A stretch of DNA of 64,000 nucleotides from Enoplolaimus lenunculus (GCA_030248215.1 JASANG010003696.1:290001-354000), one strand, 5' to 3'. Numbered from the stretch's first letter, positions 1-11,639 are shown. Numbers and translations: made by a program. The notes: generated by a model not told the origin, from the letters alone.

Positions 1-94
1 ATTTTAATTTCAATCTTGTGATACGTGTAAATGTACTTGCCAAAAATACTTCATATCCCCACTTATTTGTTATATTTTTAAGCGTTGCTAGATT

Positions 95-256
95 TGGACA
101 ATGTAAACATCAGGGGCGGAACGTTTTTATGTCGGACTGCTAGAGTAAACTTAAGCTTTAGACGAATTTTTTGTTTAGGTTTGGACTTAAGCTGACAGGA
201 TTAGGTTTAGGTATAAAACTCATACTACTGTTACAGCCCTGTTCTATACATTGACC
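95..256. mobile_element. Family B short inverted-repeat element with TTAGGC-like core
   Basis: The left end reads ACAATGTAAACATCAGGGGC and the right end is the inverted form, with CCCTGTTCTATACATTG. The core holds degenerate TTAGGT/TTAGGC units. This is the first of about twenty family B copies or pieces in the window. There is no coding capacity, so it would be a MITE-like element dependent on a transposase elsewhere. Confidence 0.7.
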
Positions 257-917
257 ATAGATTCAAAAGCTAGTATTCGTGAATAGTTATGTGATACATT
301 TTATTGCCAATTAGCAATAGGTGAGTCCGGAGCAACATGGGTCCAGAAGAGCTCAGTCCCCGTCTAGCAAAATTTTGCGACCCTAGAAAAGTTTTAGCAC
401 TACTTGTCTGTTTACCGGTGAACTTCTTACGTGCCCCTCTTAAAATGGTGTTCACCCATCCCTAGCATGTCGAACTGGTTGCGAGCGGGGTAATAGATTT
501 TTATCAAAGTTAGAGAAAATAGCGAATTGGCTACACGTTTGTTGCTTTTTGTCCAAGGTTACAAATAGCGATAACGGGATTTTGTAACACCGACTATAAT
601 AAATACTAGGTAGCCGGTTTTGCGCAATGCGCAAAAGTTAGCGAGTGATGCGCAAACATCTTCACACAGATTTTATTTTCATAGAACAATCACGTTTATA
701 GTTCAGAATTCATTGGTAACCAAAGTAATGCTGGAAAGTTGCCCAAAATACGTATGTGTGGCGTATCAGCTTTAATATAACGATATTTTGTTTGGTATTC
801 GACTTTCTCAAACGAAATTACTCCAGAATTTTTGCGCTTAAAAGTCCACGTTTATGAAATGATCGTTTTGTTTTTCTATACAGTATTTTCAACTGTGTGT
901 AGCACCTATCGTCAATT

Positions 918-1240
918 ACGCTGTCAAAAAACGAAAGTCCCACATGTTGGTCTTCTTTGCTCTTCTTGTGAGCCAAAGACCCACATGTGGGACTTAAACT
1001 GATTTTACAGCGTCATTAATGCGCCTGCAAGCGTCTGTTTAACTACGCTGTCAAAAAACGAAAGTCCCACATGTTGGTCTTTTTTGCTCTTCTTATGAGC
1101 CAAAGACCCACATGTGGGACTTAAACTGATTTTACAGCGTTATGCGCCTGCAAGTGGCTGTTTAGTTACGCGGTCAACAGCGAAAGTCCCACATGTGGGA
1201 CTTTGGCATGTAAGTTTTACCAGCGAAAGTCCCACATTGT
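918..1240. repeat. Family D foldback repeat, 127-bp tandem array
   Basis: Two units start at 918 and 1045, followed by a shortened third from about 1167. Each unit is itself a hairpin: it begins with ACGCTGTCAAAAAACGAAAG and ends with the inverted half around CCACATGTGGGACTT. The array interrupts a family J left end at about 875-915, which reads GTGTGTAGCACCTATCGTCA, so D arrived after J. The 1240-1584 stretch beyond it is AT-rich with nothing recognised. Confidence 0.75.
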
Positions 1241-1584
1241 TGAACTTCTACAGGAAGCGTGTCAATACTTTTATTGTATCGAAGTATAATAGTAGACTGT
1301 TTATATACAATGTTTTGCTTTTGTTCATGTTGTGTTTCTTGCTATTGCACATTTTGCCAAATAAAAGGGTTATGTTGTTTTTAGGTTACTTAGCTACAAC
1401 CAGTTACTTTAGTGTTTGCCAAAAGTTGAGCAAAAATTTAATTCGGGTTTAACTTTTAAACACAAGCTTCAACTGTTGGAAATTACAAGTTCTGCATGAC
1501 ATTTAAGCATTTTTCATTTGTTGTTGATGTTGTGGATAAAGTGGACCAGGAGTTCATCATACAAATGTGATGCCCTTAATTTCA

Positions 1585-1781
1585 GCCCATCAATAGATCA
1601 AGCGATGACCGTTTTTCTACGGGACTGCTATACCGTAAGCTTAAAGCTTCAGACTAATTATATGCTTAGGCTAAGGGTTTAGGCCTAGGTTTAGGATTAT
1701 CCTTATGCGTAGGCTTAGGCTTTAGGTTTAGGTTTAGAAATATGCTAATACTACGTTACTATCCTGTTCGATACATTGGCC
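1585..1781. mobile_element. Family B element
   Basis: Diverged B copy. It starts GCCCATCAATAGATCAAGCG, has a TTAGGC-rich core, and ends CCTGTTCGATACATTGGCC. Confidence 0.6.
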
Positions 1782-2020
1782 GAAATATCAATGTGGTGTC
1801 ACTTGAGAGTGAACCAATAGTAAGAGTTGATTTGGTTTCTAGTTTATTGTGGAAAATTTACGTCGCAAACGAGTAAACGGGTTACATAATGCGATGGTCG
1901 GTCACCCCTGCGCTTCATTTTACAGTGACCTCATGACGACAGTGATCGTCATTGGGTGCGAGGCGGGGGCTAAGTTCAAAACGGCGTAGATCCCCACGCT
2001 GCCACGATGTTAAAAATATT

Positions 2021-2212
2021 GGTGACTGTATAGAGCGGCTGGAACAGTAGTATAAGCGTATTGCTAAGCCTAAGCCTAAACCTACTAAAGCGTAAAAATG
2101 ACACTATGCCTAAGCCTAAACCTAGCCTAAGCAAAAAATAGTCTATAAAGCTGAAGCTTGCTCTATTACAGTCCGGCCGGAAAACGATCCGGACATGTTC
2201 AATACAAGGGCC
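2021..2212. mobile_element. Family B element, opposite core orientation
   Basis: The left end includes GGAACAGTAGTATAAGCGTA and the core is CCTAAG. The right end has AACGATCCGGACATGTTC followed by GGGCC. The core orientation is reversed relative to the copy at 1585-1781. Confidence 0.6.
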
Positions 2213-2835
2213 AAGCAACACAAACATTTTAGTATGATATATAATGTTCACAAATTAACAAAGTTGTTTTGTTTCTTGATATTGCACACAATGGTGCTAT
2301 ATATCTAATAAACCTACACGACTACTGAGAACTTCGGACTTTAGAATCCCGGGGATCGCAATAGAAGGGAATATCCCAAAAAAGTATCCGAGTGTTGGTA
2401 GGGATAGGGTTCAAAATTGCTTTCTTTGAGACCTATTTACATTAATAATTACTTGGTTCACGTAATATGATTTCACGTTTTAAATTTGTACTTAGATAAA
2501 CTGCAGTTAGTCTGTTGAAACTGAATAGATTTTTAGCACAGCGCAAAACTCATTGGCAATACGTTTGTTTTTTGCAATTAACTCTCTCTGTTGAGTTGCA
2601 TCCCATTTACCGCGAACATTCCGTTTGCATCTGCAGTTGCATGTCAACCTTTTGGTCCATACCATATTTTAGTTTTCCACAACTGTACCCCGTAAATGAC
2701 TGGGCCCATGTTACGCTGAGGGTCATTTCGCTGATTTGTGAATTTCAACTTTAAGAACTAACATTTAGCCGCTTTTTTCTCACAGCGGACAATCACCAAA
2801 AGAAACTCCTCTGTATACCTCGTTATAATCAGATT
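2213..2835. other. Intergenic, nothing recognised
   Basis: AT-rich sequence. The only longer open frame, 79 codons at 2515-2754, has no domain, splice context or signal peptide and is probably chance. Confidence 0.5.
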
Positions 2836-3025
2836 GGCCCATGTTACTTTAAGGGGCGTCCAGGATTCTGGTGGGTCTATAAAAAGTTAGGTTTAGATTT
2901 TAGATTACATTTTTTGCTTAGGCTTACACTTAGGCTTAGGCTTAAGAACAAATTTTTGCAACGCTTAGGCTTAGGCTTAGGCATACGCTTAATCTACTGT
3001 TACGCCCATTAAAGTAACATTGGCC
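2836..3025. mobile_element. Family A short inverted-repeat element with TTAGGC core
   Basis: The left terminal repeat is GGCCCATGTTACTTTAAGGG. The right terminal repeat is its inverse, CCCATTAAAGTAACATTGGCC with small changes. Between them lie a GGTGGGTCTATAAAA segment and two runs of TTAGGC. The 8-bp flanks (ATCAGATT on the left, ATAAGATG on the right) look like a decayed target-site duplication. Confidence 0.75.
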
Positions 3026-3415
3026 ATAAGATGTCTTAGTCAACTTAACTTAGTTTTCGGTACGATTCGCTTAGTTAATTTTAGTTTACAAGCGGTTTTA
3101 GAGTGTGCATCACGTTTAGCCATTCTAACACCGTTTTGTCTAAGCTTGCTATTCGGCACAAGAAGCAGAAATGAGTTATCGCGTCATTGCATTCCAATTA
3201 GTTTTGATAAATGCTAAAGTTTCTGGTCGACTAAATATATATCAATAATTATTGCTAAATGCCAGTTTAGAGCGACATAGAAGATGCGATTTGAAAATAC
3301 CAAAGCTGTTAATAGCATCAACACGACATGCCTGATTGCTCAAATTTTGGGAAGAAAATATGATCAAAAAACGGTAATAAAAGTAACACAAAAACTGAAC
3401 CCTTTCTGGCATAAA

Positions 3416-3760
3416 GTAGTGCTTGGTTTTAGCAAGAGTGGATCATGACAAGAGTGTGCAACTCTTGGAGTCATGCATGGTACAAAATGTACCATCGAAC
3501 GTTGCCGGTTTTGGCCGACCTCCCCTTGTTTAGAGGGGGTCGTTATCACATTAATACCTCTAAATTAAATTATAAGGGAAGCAAGTTTGACGCCGCATAC
3601 ATAAAGTTCAATTGATTGCATCGGTTGTACTCCCCTCTAAATAAAAAGGAGGGTAGGGCAAAAACTCAATGCGTGTCGGGGTACATTCGTTTCTACACAG
3701 AGTATACCAAGTTGCACACACTTGTAAAGAGTCATTATTGACTCTTGGTATTAGCGATTG
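3416..3760. mobile_element. Family K inverted-repeat element
   Basis: The outer part contains AAGAGTGTGCAACTCTTGG and an inverted partner ending in GCACACACTTGTAAAGAG. Inner arms carry GTACATTTTGTACC-like and CGTTGC/GCAACG motifs around a purine/pyrimidine switch (CCCCTTGTTTAGAGGGGG). Other K copies lie at 11640-11920, 24478-24815 and 28539-29280. The 3761-4430 stretch after it is AT-rich with nothing recognised. Confidence 0.6.
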
Positions 3761-4431
3761 TATTCACGGGGTCAGTGGTCGTTGAACGGGTTTGAACAGA
3801 GTTCCGGTTCCAACTGAAATTCTGATGTCATAATTGGTGAAAATTTTATTTCGCGTCATTTTACACGAATTTAAGTGTCTTATTTTTAGCTTTAATATCA
3901 AAGTAATCGACTGAGTTTGGAGGCATGCGAAATTGAGCGAAAATAATTGCATATTTTAATTTTTAGTGGAAATATTGGACCGAAACTTTTTTTAATATGT
4001 CAGCTATAGATTAACTGATAACTATAAAACAAGCACACTTTGTGCTAACATAATCATACTATTTTGTTTATAAACTTGAAAACAATTAATCTTAGTTAAC
4101 AAATGTTAAAATACAACTTCCTTGTTCGCGTTTTCTATTCCGGTTAACGCAAGAAAATTGAATTCTGATTCCGACCAAATTAGGTTCCGGTTAGAACCCT
4201 GGCCGCCAATCTCATCTGACAGAATACGTAAATGGAAATAGTTTATTTGGTTTCGAATTTATACGCCATCATTAGCTCAGTTGCGCTTTTCTTTTATTTT
4301 AGTCTAATTCATCATAGTTATTGCAATAAAAAATCTAAAAGTTAACAAATTTTAATATTAAAACCGAAAAAAATATTCAGATGCAAAGAACAGTGAAAAC
4401 ATTAATTTTACTGGAATATAAAAGAAAGTTG

Positions 4432-4560
4432 CTATTATTATTATTATTATTACTATTATGATTATTATTATTATAACGGTTTATATTATTATCATCATTA
4501 ATTATTATTATTATTATTATAAATATGATTATTAATTATTATTAATTATTATGATTATTG
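4432..4560. repeat. (ATT)n/(TTA)n microsatellite
   Basis: An interrupted TTA/ATT trinucleotide run just downstream of the sulfotransferase stop codon. It would lie in the 3' UTR or just beyond it. Confidence 0.9.
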
Positions 4561-4674
4561 TAATTACTAAGTTTCCCGAAATAGTAATAATAATACTTAA
4601 ATATAAATATATATCTATACATTATTTTGGGAAAAGTAATTTAGTAGTAACAGCCGTTTATATAAATATATTTA

Positions 4675-7600
4675 CTAGATTGACGTAGAGCTATTTTGTC
4701 TGAGCTGATAACTCATCCATTTACAAACTAAAACTTTATCATGGTATTTTTGAACGCTAATCCGTTTACAAACTGCCCGGTAATATTTTTGACAAGTTCT
4801 ATAAACCCAACTGGGTAAGTTGAAATCGAACGCAATATAATCAACAATATACGTGCGAAATACCAACTCTAACAGATAAACGTTGTGTTTGAGAATATTT
4901 AAAGCTTTTGATCGTAGCGTTTCTTGTGCGTCGATCTGGTCTGATGCTGGTTTCAAAAACGACAATGAGCTTAAAACGTATTTGATTCATATCATTCATT
5001 TGGCGAATACAGTTTTCAAACTGCATCAAAGTGTATTTTGACTGTCAATTTTTGATTCATATACGTTTCTTGTAATACCAAACTCACGGTATATAGAGTC
5101 ATTGTAGTGAAACATTTGCATGGCTGCGTAGCTCAGTGGCTACAGCAGCGGGCCGGTAATCCATACGTCGTGGGTTCGAGCCCTACCGCATTCACAGCCA
5201 AATTTTCATGAAGGGATCTATATGGTACTGCTTAACTTTAGAATTACAATATTCCAGTGACGTTCGCTGTGTTTGAGGGGCTCTCAAAATTCAATATGAC
5301 GACGTTTCACAAGTTAAAATGGACCAAACATAGGCAATTTACATAAGATCAAGAAGTACGCCTTACGGCGCCCCGCAGTGGTCACCGTAGTCCCGATGTT
5401 TTCCAGAGACTGCTTGACGAGACTCTGGAATATTTAACCCCTTCTCACGTAGAGTTGACTTTGAGCAACTTTTATAGCGATTGTATATTAGTATATTAAC
5501 ACATAATGTGCAACGTTTAAGAATTCCTACGTGTATACTCAGTGCAACGTCTCCGAAAGGCGTGACAATCCATGTAAAAATCAGGGACGGAACGTTTTTC
5601 CGCGGGCAATAAAATAAGCGTAAACAATAGACTTTTTTTGTTAGGCGTTGGCTAACGCTTAGAAATATGTTTATACTACTGTTACGGCCCTGTTCTATAC
5701 ATTGGTGCACAGTCGTAACATTAGGGTTGGATTTAAGTATAAGCTCATTCTTACGTTTAGGCTTAAGTTTAGGATTAGCGGTATGTTTATACTACTGTTA
5801 CGGTCCTGTTCTATACATTGGCCCGCAAACGTAACATTAGACTTAGGTTTAGGTATAAGCTCTTACGCTTAGTCTTAGTCTTAGGCTTAGCAATACGCTT
5901 ATACCACTGTTACGGCCGTGTTCTAAACATTGGCCTACAATCGTAACATAAACAGTCGTTATTTCACTCTACCTTTACATATTTACATTTAATCCTTGCT
6001 TCAGCTTAAATACGGGAAAATTAAACCACCGTTTAAACCAGATTTTTTCGCTCGCTTGCTACTACAAAACGTACCTGTTGCTTGTCGAGATAACGTTAAA
6101 AATTTGTTTCGGCCATCCAAACGAAATAAACTTTTGTTCAAGTTGACGCGAATAATTGAGTGATTTTTCAAAATAAAATATATCTGTATAATTGACCAGT
6201 GCTCGATGTATATCACAGTACCAGTATTGTGGAAAATAATGACCGTTTCCGAACGAAATGCGCCCGCTATGTTGATTTTGGCGATAAATCTGTTTGTAAT
6301 TGTTCTCAACGAAGCATTCAAAGTCGTCAGAACAGTTGCTACATTGAATGTGCGGCTTTTTTGCATTCGATTGACATTTGTCCGAAAATCCTGATAAAAG
6401 CCGGTCGATTGGTTCACGGACGACAAGCAAGCGATGTTGCAGTGGCGTTTCGCTATAAAGGTGTTTTTAGAATACTGGTAATGCGGGATTCACGTTATAA
6501 TCGGTACAGGTGTGTCACGGTTTGTTCCATGTTGATTCGATATCTTCAAACTTTTGACCATGATATGGGGTCTACAAGCAGACAAAATGTTACCTAGCAG
6601 TCCAGGTCCGGATGAAGGTGGAGGAAGGCCCGGGGCCCATATGACTAGCAGGCCGTTTTATTAACCATAATTATTTTAACCACCAGAGCTTAAAGTGATA
6701 CATTTTAATGAAACAAATTGTACCAAAAGTACGAACCGAAATTTACAGCCCAGGGATTGTTCTCGATTTGCCCTTAAGTCACGTTTCGGTTGGTGAGAGG
6801 CCCCCTTTTGGTGGGAGGCCCGGGGCCCGGGCCCTCTGGGCCCCCATTAATCCGGCGCTGCTATAGTGTAATAGGAACAAAACGTGTCCCAAGCTGACCC
6901 CGGTTATAACGCGAACTCCGCATAATATTTTAACCAATTCTCGCGTACAAGTATATTGTGATCAACTTAGCCAGTGTCTGTCGTAAACTCAGTACACCGT
7001 ACGCAGTCTTGAACAATTATTCTGCGTGCGCTAATGTACAATACCAAATCTTCTTTACTTCCTACAGCTGAGTGATTGTGATGGTGATAACCTCTCCCTC
7101 TCGCCCAAGAGGCTGTGATTCGAATCCTGACTTGAAATTAGATCTTATTTACGAAATACGAACTATTCGTGTGCGAAAAGGTTAAATTGTTTTATAAATT
7201 TTGGTACAAAAAATCTGCAGAATATTCTAACGTTTACGATTTTTTTATATTGTGCGTCGATTAACAGACGTTATTTTAACGTCTGTCAAAATGCTATTTT
7301 CTTATACAAATAAACTCATATGTGAAAACGCAAAAACATTTGGCCCACGTTACTTTAGGGGCGACCTGGTTTCTGGAGGGTCTACAAAAGAGTAGCTTTT
7401 GATTTTAGATTACATTTTTTTGCTTAGGCATAGGCTTAGGTTTAGGTTTACGCTTAGGAGATCATTATTGCGACGCTTAAGTTTAAGCTTAGGCTTAGGA
7501 ACGCGCTTAATCTACTGTTACGCCTCTTAAAGTAACATTGGCCAAACATTTTACATTTTTGACATGATTCCTTTACGTTGCGCCCAACCTTATGCAAACA

Positions 7601-9790
7601 TAATCTCGTTACTGCTTGAGTGAATGAATGACGTCACCCATTTTCGCAGCAGCCAATCCAAAACGGAGCGTGCGAGATACTTTGCGAGCGAGAATCCAAA
7701 CGCAATATTAACCCTAAGTGCCACTTCAATGAGTTGGTTTTAAATATCTGCCAGAGGGAGCGACGTCCCTCCCCCGTCAAGTTCTCTTAATTGTTGCACC
7801 CCTGATGTTGTTTTGTAAATAATAATCTTTTTGACAACGTACCCTTGGTTCGCGAGAAACGATTGACGATTGCATGTAGAAGGCTTTAATATACCAGTGT
7901 AATTTTTACTTAGCTCAGCTGCAGCTCGACCCAGTTGTCCGCTATTGTACGCCATTTTTAAACAAAATAATTCTAAAAATCACAAATTATGCTAAATCCT
8001 ACCAAATGAATACAGAACTTATAATCGAACTATTGGTGATTTGGGCACGTATTCTCACACTTATACAGCAATTATCATCAGTTAGTAATAGGTTTTCAAA
8101 CTCACTAACTATCGCAGTTATTAAACTCACTATTGCAGTTATTAAACTCACTATTGCAGTTTTTAAACTCAAACTTAGCGCACGAATAGAGCATATTATA
8201 TTCGAAAAATGTGCTGAATTTCACACCTCACCATTGCCTGGTTAGAAAGTTACAAGAACTATCACCAACTGGTTATAGGTGCTACATACATTTGAGAATA
8301 CAGGCCGTAAATCTTAAAATATGAACAAACGTTGAACGAATAAGACCTTGAACATGTATTTCGTTACTAAGCTTACAATTAACCGAAGCATTTTTAATAT
8401 ATGGCTTTAAAGCATTATATTTTCAGTGTTATGTTGAATTCAGTTAATAATTAAGTTTACCGCATAACATTTGAACGTCAACTTGAGCGGCAATTGTTTG
8501 ATCACAGAAAATGTTTTTAAATCATTTCAGCTCAGGGTCGTAAGCTGTGTCGAATTATATGTAGAAATTTTGCTAAATCTTCGCGAAAAAATATCTTAGT
8601 TCACAAAGCGAGACTTTAGACTATTATATAATATTAATTTTTTTGTAAAATTCAAATTTGAGCGTGAAATGATCATTTGAATGTTATGAATAGTTTCAAT
8701 TTAAGTAAATATTCTCAAAGCGGACCTGCTCAACCATTTGTGCTGTGGCTGAGAAACATTAAGTCTAATTCAAACAAGCATGCCATTGCGCCTGTGGAAG
8801 ATCCACTCATATTTGTCGTTGAGATAAAATGGTACAAAATTGGCAAAGATATCGGCCGAAATTTGAGCCCCAAACCTAAAAATCTGTCCTGGAACTATGA
8901 TAAATTCGGTTCACGTTAAATATAGGAGGCTGTCCATTGTAAACTAGAGAAACCAGTAAACTTAGAAACTAGAAACTTTAGGTTTAGGCTTAGCCTTGGG
9001 CTTTGAATTAGAATTTTTATACTTAGGCTTACGCTTAGGTTTACACTAAGGTTTTATCTTTATATTATTTATGTCATTCCTTTTTAACAACAATGACAAA
9101 TATTATTTTTGAATTTTTTTAAGTTTTACCAAACATGCTTTTAGGGTTACGCTTAGGCTTAGGCTTAGGCTTAGGCTTAGGCTTAGGCTTAGGCTTAGGC
9201 TTATGCTTAGGCTTAGGCTTAGGCTTAGGCTTAGGCTTAGGCTTAGCCTTAGGCTTAGGCTTAGGCTTATAGTACATGCCATTATAGGCCACAAACTCAC
9301 TCCTAAACTGTTTCCATCCAACTTTCGGTATGGTACAAAGCGCCGTTTGCGTTTGGCGATCAATTTTAAGCTTTCGGTGGTATTGATTTAAGTGCAAAAA
9401 TTGTGGAACCTTCGATAAAATATGACGTTTAAATTTTTTAACATCTTCAACAATTACAGATAAACGCTTGTCGGTGATTGCAAAAGCGTTGATCGCAAAA
9501 TTGCAATTGTGCAGTTTAGAATTGTTGAATGCACGTAATTGCATACGTAGCAACGTTTTCAGTGTTTGTAAGTCAGATTGTGAGTTTCGCAACCAATCAG
9601 AGCAGATCCTGTTGGGCAAAGCTGTTTCACGAGTAAGCAATTGGCTAGAATTAGCGGAGTTGTCCTGATGAAACGATTTCAAAAGTTGTGGAAGCAGGTA
9701 ACGGTAACCTAACATAGTTGTAGTTATAATCAAACTGAATGCAATATATTTATGAATGTTATTTATTGCTATACGTTTGAGAAAATTCAT
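4675..9790 (-). CDS. Golgi carbohydrate sulfotransferase (Sulfotransfer_2-like), four exons
   Basis: Exons on the minus strand are 9790-9301, 7972-7843, 6452-6075 and 4969-4675. Their phases agree throughout, giving 430 residues, and the donors are GTGAGT, GTACGT and GTACGT. Residues about 15-33 form an N-terminal membrane anchor, giving a type II Golgi topology. The 5'-phosphosulfate-binding loop is CTIPKVGWKQFR at 152-163. The 3'-phosphate loop VVREPIDRLLSGF lies at about 217-229, GHYFPQYWYC at about 277-286, and the C-terminal YIVDYIAFDF block is typical of the family. The family transfers sulfate from PAPS to sugar chains; the exact acceptor cannot be told. Oddity: the usual PKVGCTNWKR loop is three residues shorter here. 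Intron 1 holds a long (TTAGGC)n array and the A, J and P elements listed separately. I am confident of the family, fairly confident of exons 1, 3 and 4, and less sure of exon 2. Confidence 0.8.
5122..5194 (+). tRNA. tRNA-like sequence, probably a tRNA pseudogene or SINE head
   Basis: The A-box TAGCTCAGTGG and B-box GGTTCGAGCCC are both perfect and correctly spaced, and the T-arm pairs. The acceptor stem has a mismatch and a wobble. The anticodon stem pairs poorly, and the base before the presumed GGT anticodon is C instead of T. It lies inside the last intron of the minus-strand sulfotransferase gene. It is more likely a decayed tRNA or tRNA-derived element than a working tRNA-Thr gene. Confidence 0.4.
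5437..5560. mobile_element. Family P fragment (TTAA-bounded element, one end)
   Basis: TTTAACCCCTTCTCACGTAG followed by GAGTTGACTTTGAGCAAC matches the terminus of the complete P copies at about 57.68 and 63.0 kb. No matching second end was found nearby. Confidence 0.45.
5566..5935. mobile_element. Family B element with two extra tandem right halves
   Basis: A B copy runs 5566-5705. It is followed by two more right-end segments finishing near 5824 and 5935, each with TTACGG(T/C)C(C/G)TGTTCTA(T/A)ACATTGG. This is a roughly 115-bp tandem amplification of the right half, inside the last sulfotransferase intron. Confidence 0.65.
6483..6928. mobile_element. Family E inverted-repeat element, split by a younger insertion
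   Basis: The left end is GCGGGATTCACGTTATAATC and the right end is the inverse, GGTTATAACGCGAACTCCGC. The outer arms carry CATGTTGATTCGA and AGGGACAAAACGTGTCCC, as in the E copies at 18.1, 38.8 and 46.8 kb. A separate element occupies about 6597-6863. Confidence 0.65.
6597..6863. mobile_element. hAT-like short element nested in family E
   Basis: The ends read TAGCAGTCCAGGTCCGGATG and CATTAATCCGGCGCTGCTA, an imperfect inverted pair. Subterminal GGAGGCCCGGGGCCC-type blocks are GC-rich, unlike the surroundings. CAGNGCCGGAT-type ends are common in hAT non-autonomous elements, but that assignment is an inference. Confidence 0.5.
6929..7184. mobile_element. Family P element, diverged, TTAA-bounded with tRNA-like centre
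   Basis: It starts TTAACCAATTCTCGCG and ends CGAAAAGGTTAA, an inverted pair flanked by TTAA. The centre contains GCTGAGTGATTGTGATGG and GATTCGAATCCTGAC, resembling a tRNA A-box and B-box. It lies in intron 2 of the minus-strand sulfotransferase gene. Confidence 0.55.
7342..7543. mobile_element. Family A element with intact 8-bp target duplication
   Basis: The ends are GGCCCACGTTACTTTAGGGG and the inverse CTTAAAGTAACATTGGCC. The flanks are AAACATTT on both sides, a perfect 8-bp duplication. This points to hAT-type integration. The core has two TTAGGC-type runs split by a GCGACGC spacer. Confidence 0.8.
8034..8312. mobile_element. Family J inverted-repeat element
   Basis: The left end resembles TCTCACACTTATACAGCAAT followed by CATCAGTTAGTAATAGG. 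The right end is GGTTATAGGTGCTACATACA followed by TTTGAGAATAC, its inverse. A 21-bp unit around ATTAAACTCACTATTGCAGT is tandemly repeated three times inside. The 8313-8970 stretch after it is AT-rich with nothing recognised. Confidence 0.65.
8972..9272. repeat. Long (TTAGGC)n array in sulfotransferase intron 1
   Basis: The region 9144-9272 is almost pure TTAGGC, about twenty units with single-base variants; 8972-9045 is a degenerate version. It begins shortly after the presumed exon 1 donor at 9300/9299. The exon frame stays open into the array, coding for Lys-Pro repeats, so read-through would add a basic KP tail. Confidence 0.9.
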
Positions 9791-10171
9791 TTCATTTCAC
9801 TAAACACAAATATCCGTTTAGTGTCAACCTAAACGAGGGAGGACACGATGGCCAGCACCGGACGGCACCAGATATGAAACTATTGCCAGCTGTTAACCTA
9901 CCTGTTTGTTCGTCGTTCAAGGTAAAGTCGTGCAATTGATGTAACCAAGAGTGGATATTATGACAAGTGTTGGCAACTGGGTACATTCTGTGTATTTCAA
10001 TTTAATCTCAAGGTGGTCCAATTAGATTATTGAAGCCAAAGTTTACTGTGTGGGTCAAGTGGTGACTTCCACAATCCTGCTTATATTTGAAGTATTGGCT
10101 TTGTTGCTGATTATATATCAGCATTAGTATATCGTGTTCTAGAAACAACGTGGCATTCCTATGCCAACATT

Positions 10172-10319
10172 GGCCCATGTAAAGATCAGGGTCGGAACTT
10201 TCTTCTTTAAGATTGGAATATACTAAGCTTACGCTTGAGACTTTTTTGCTTATGCTTAGACTTTAGGCTTAGAAATATGCTTATACTGCTATTCCATCCC
10301 TGTTTTATATACGTTGGAC
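10172..10319. mobile_element. Family B element
   Basis: GGCCCATGTAAAGATCAGGG on the left, TTAGGC-like core, CCCTGTTTTATATACGTTGG on the right. Confidence 0.6.
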
Positions 10320-10789
10320 TCAACATTTATAAAAAAACCCAGTCATCATTCATAAAAAACAGCCCCCTTAAACGTTGAACCAGGTTTGCTCAAAAATTTT
10401 CTCGTGGACAATCTACCCCTTTTCCTACAGAAAAATTCTAAATTCCGCTCACGGAAAATCTTCACCCCTAATTTGGCTTTTTGAGTAGATGAAAAATGAG
10501 GGGGTTAAACCCTTATTTTTCATCTACTCTTTTGTGCAATGTTCATCCCAACGCGTACTGGGGGGAGGGAGATTGTTCATAAAATCCATATTTGTTTCAG
10601 CTGCAATGTTCACTGTCACGTTTGGTAAGTTACATTAATATCATATTACTGAAACAATTCCCTGAATTCAAAACATTGCGCTCTGTGCAAGTTTTTTGAC
10701 TCAAGTACAGTTTGCGTCAACAATTAATGCTTAAACTATAGCTAAACTATACGTAAAGGATTAGTCTTGTACTTAGGTAAACCTTGACC

Positions 10790-10988
10790 AATATTCTCAA
10801 ATGTGTATAGCAACTATCATCAGTTAGTAATTGGTTTTCAAACTCTGTAATTATTACAGCTTTTCAACTCAAAATTGGTACAGAAATAGATATGCTGAAC
10901 TTTGAGCCTCAGCATTTCCTGGTTGGAAAGTTACAAGGTCTATCACTCACTGATGATAGGTGCCAGATACATTTCAGAATACGGTCGT
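10790..10988. mobile_element. Family J element
   Basis: TTCTCAAATGTGTATAGCAA on the left and GATGATAGGTGCCAGATACA on the right form the J inverted ends. They flank a TTTTCAAACTCTGTAATTA region shared with other J copies. Confidence 0.7.
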
Positions 10989-11639
10989 ACAGGCTGTAAA
11001 GAATTATCTTGAATTTGCGTTAAATTCGTTTTAAATGCCATAATTAGCTTGTTTAAGAGCTTATTGCTAACTAATGATAGATGGTAAATTAAGAGATACT
11101 GACTCAAAAATTATATTTTAGGTGACAAAATTGAGCAACGAAATCCCGGTAAGAATGTGAGATCAAAAAATTTTACCATTTACACTTTAGGATTGAGGAA
11201 ATTTATTAACTTAGTTCAAAATACTTTAAACATCGCGTGTAGTAGAAAAGGTATCCAACGGCCATTGTGTTTTTAGCATTGCTCACACCGGTTTAAGCGT
11301 CAGCTAAGCTTAGGCTTATTCTTTAAAAAAGGCGTTACATAAGCCTATGCCTTTGCCAAATCTTATTCGTGAGCCTTAGGTTTTAATTTTAAATGTTGGG
11401 GTAAAGTGTTAACAGCTCATTTTTAAGTTATCCAAACTTTACTTATAGGGGTTGGTAAATTTTAATCACCGCAATTATAATTTTTAGAAAATTTGCTTAA
11501 ATTGGTAGCGCTGCATGGTAGTGTTGTGCACCGTCCGTTGGCCAGTAGAAAAAGTGGAAATTGTACAACACTACTGACTGGACAAAAGAATGTTAACTAA
11601 AAATCCTAAAGTAGTTTTCACCGCGACAACGGATAAATT

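Noticed and set aside
3020-3217. 65-codon plus-strand frame after the first complete family A element
   Set aside because: No start context, splice support or domain; leader-like look is from AT-rich sequence.
9144-9272. True chromosome end or interstitial telomere fusion
   Set aside because: The TTAGGC run lies within a gene intron, and similar runs occur throughout the window inside short elements, so a telomere is not needed to explain it.
9103-9391. Leu-Ser, Leu-Arg and Lys-Pro repeat frames over the TTAGGC array
   Set aside because: Translations of a six-base repeat; not evidence of genes.
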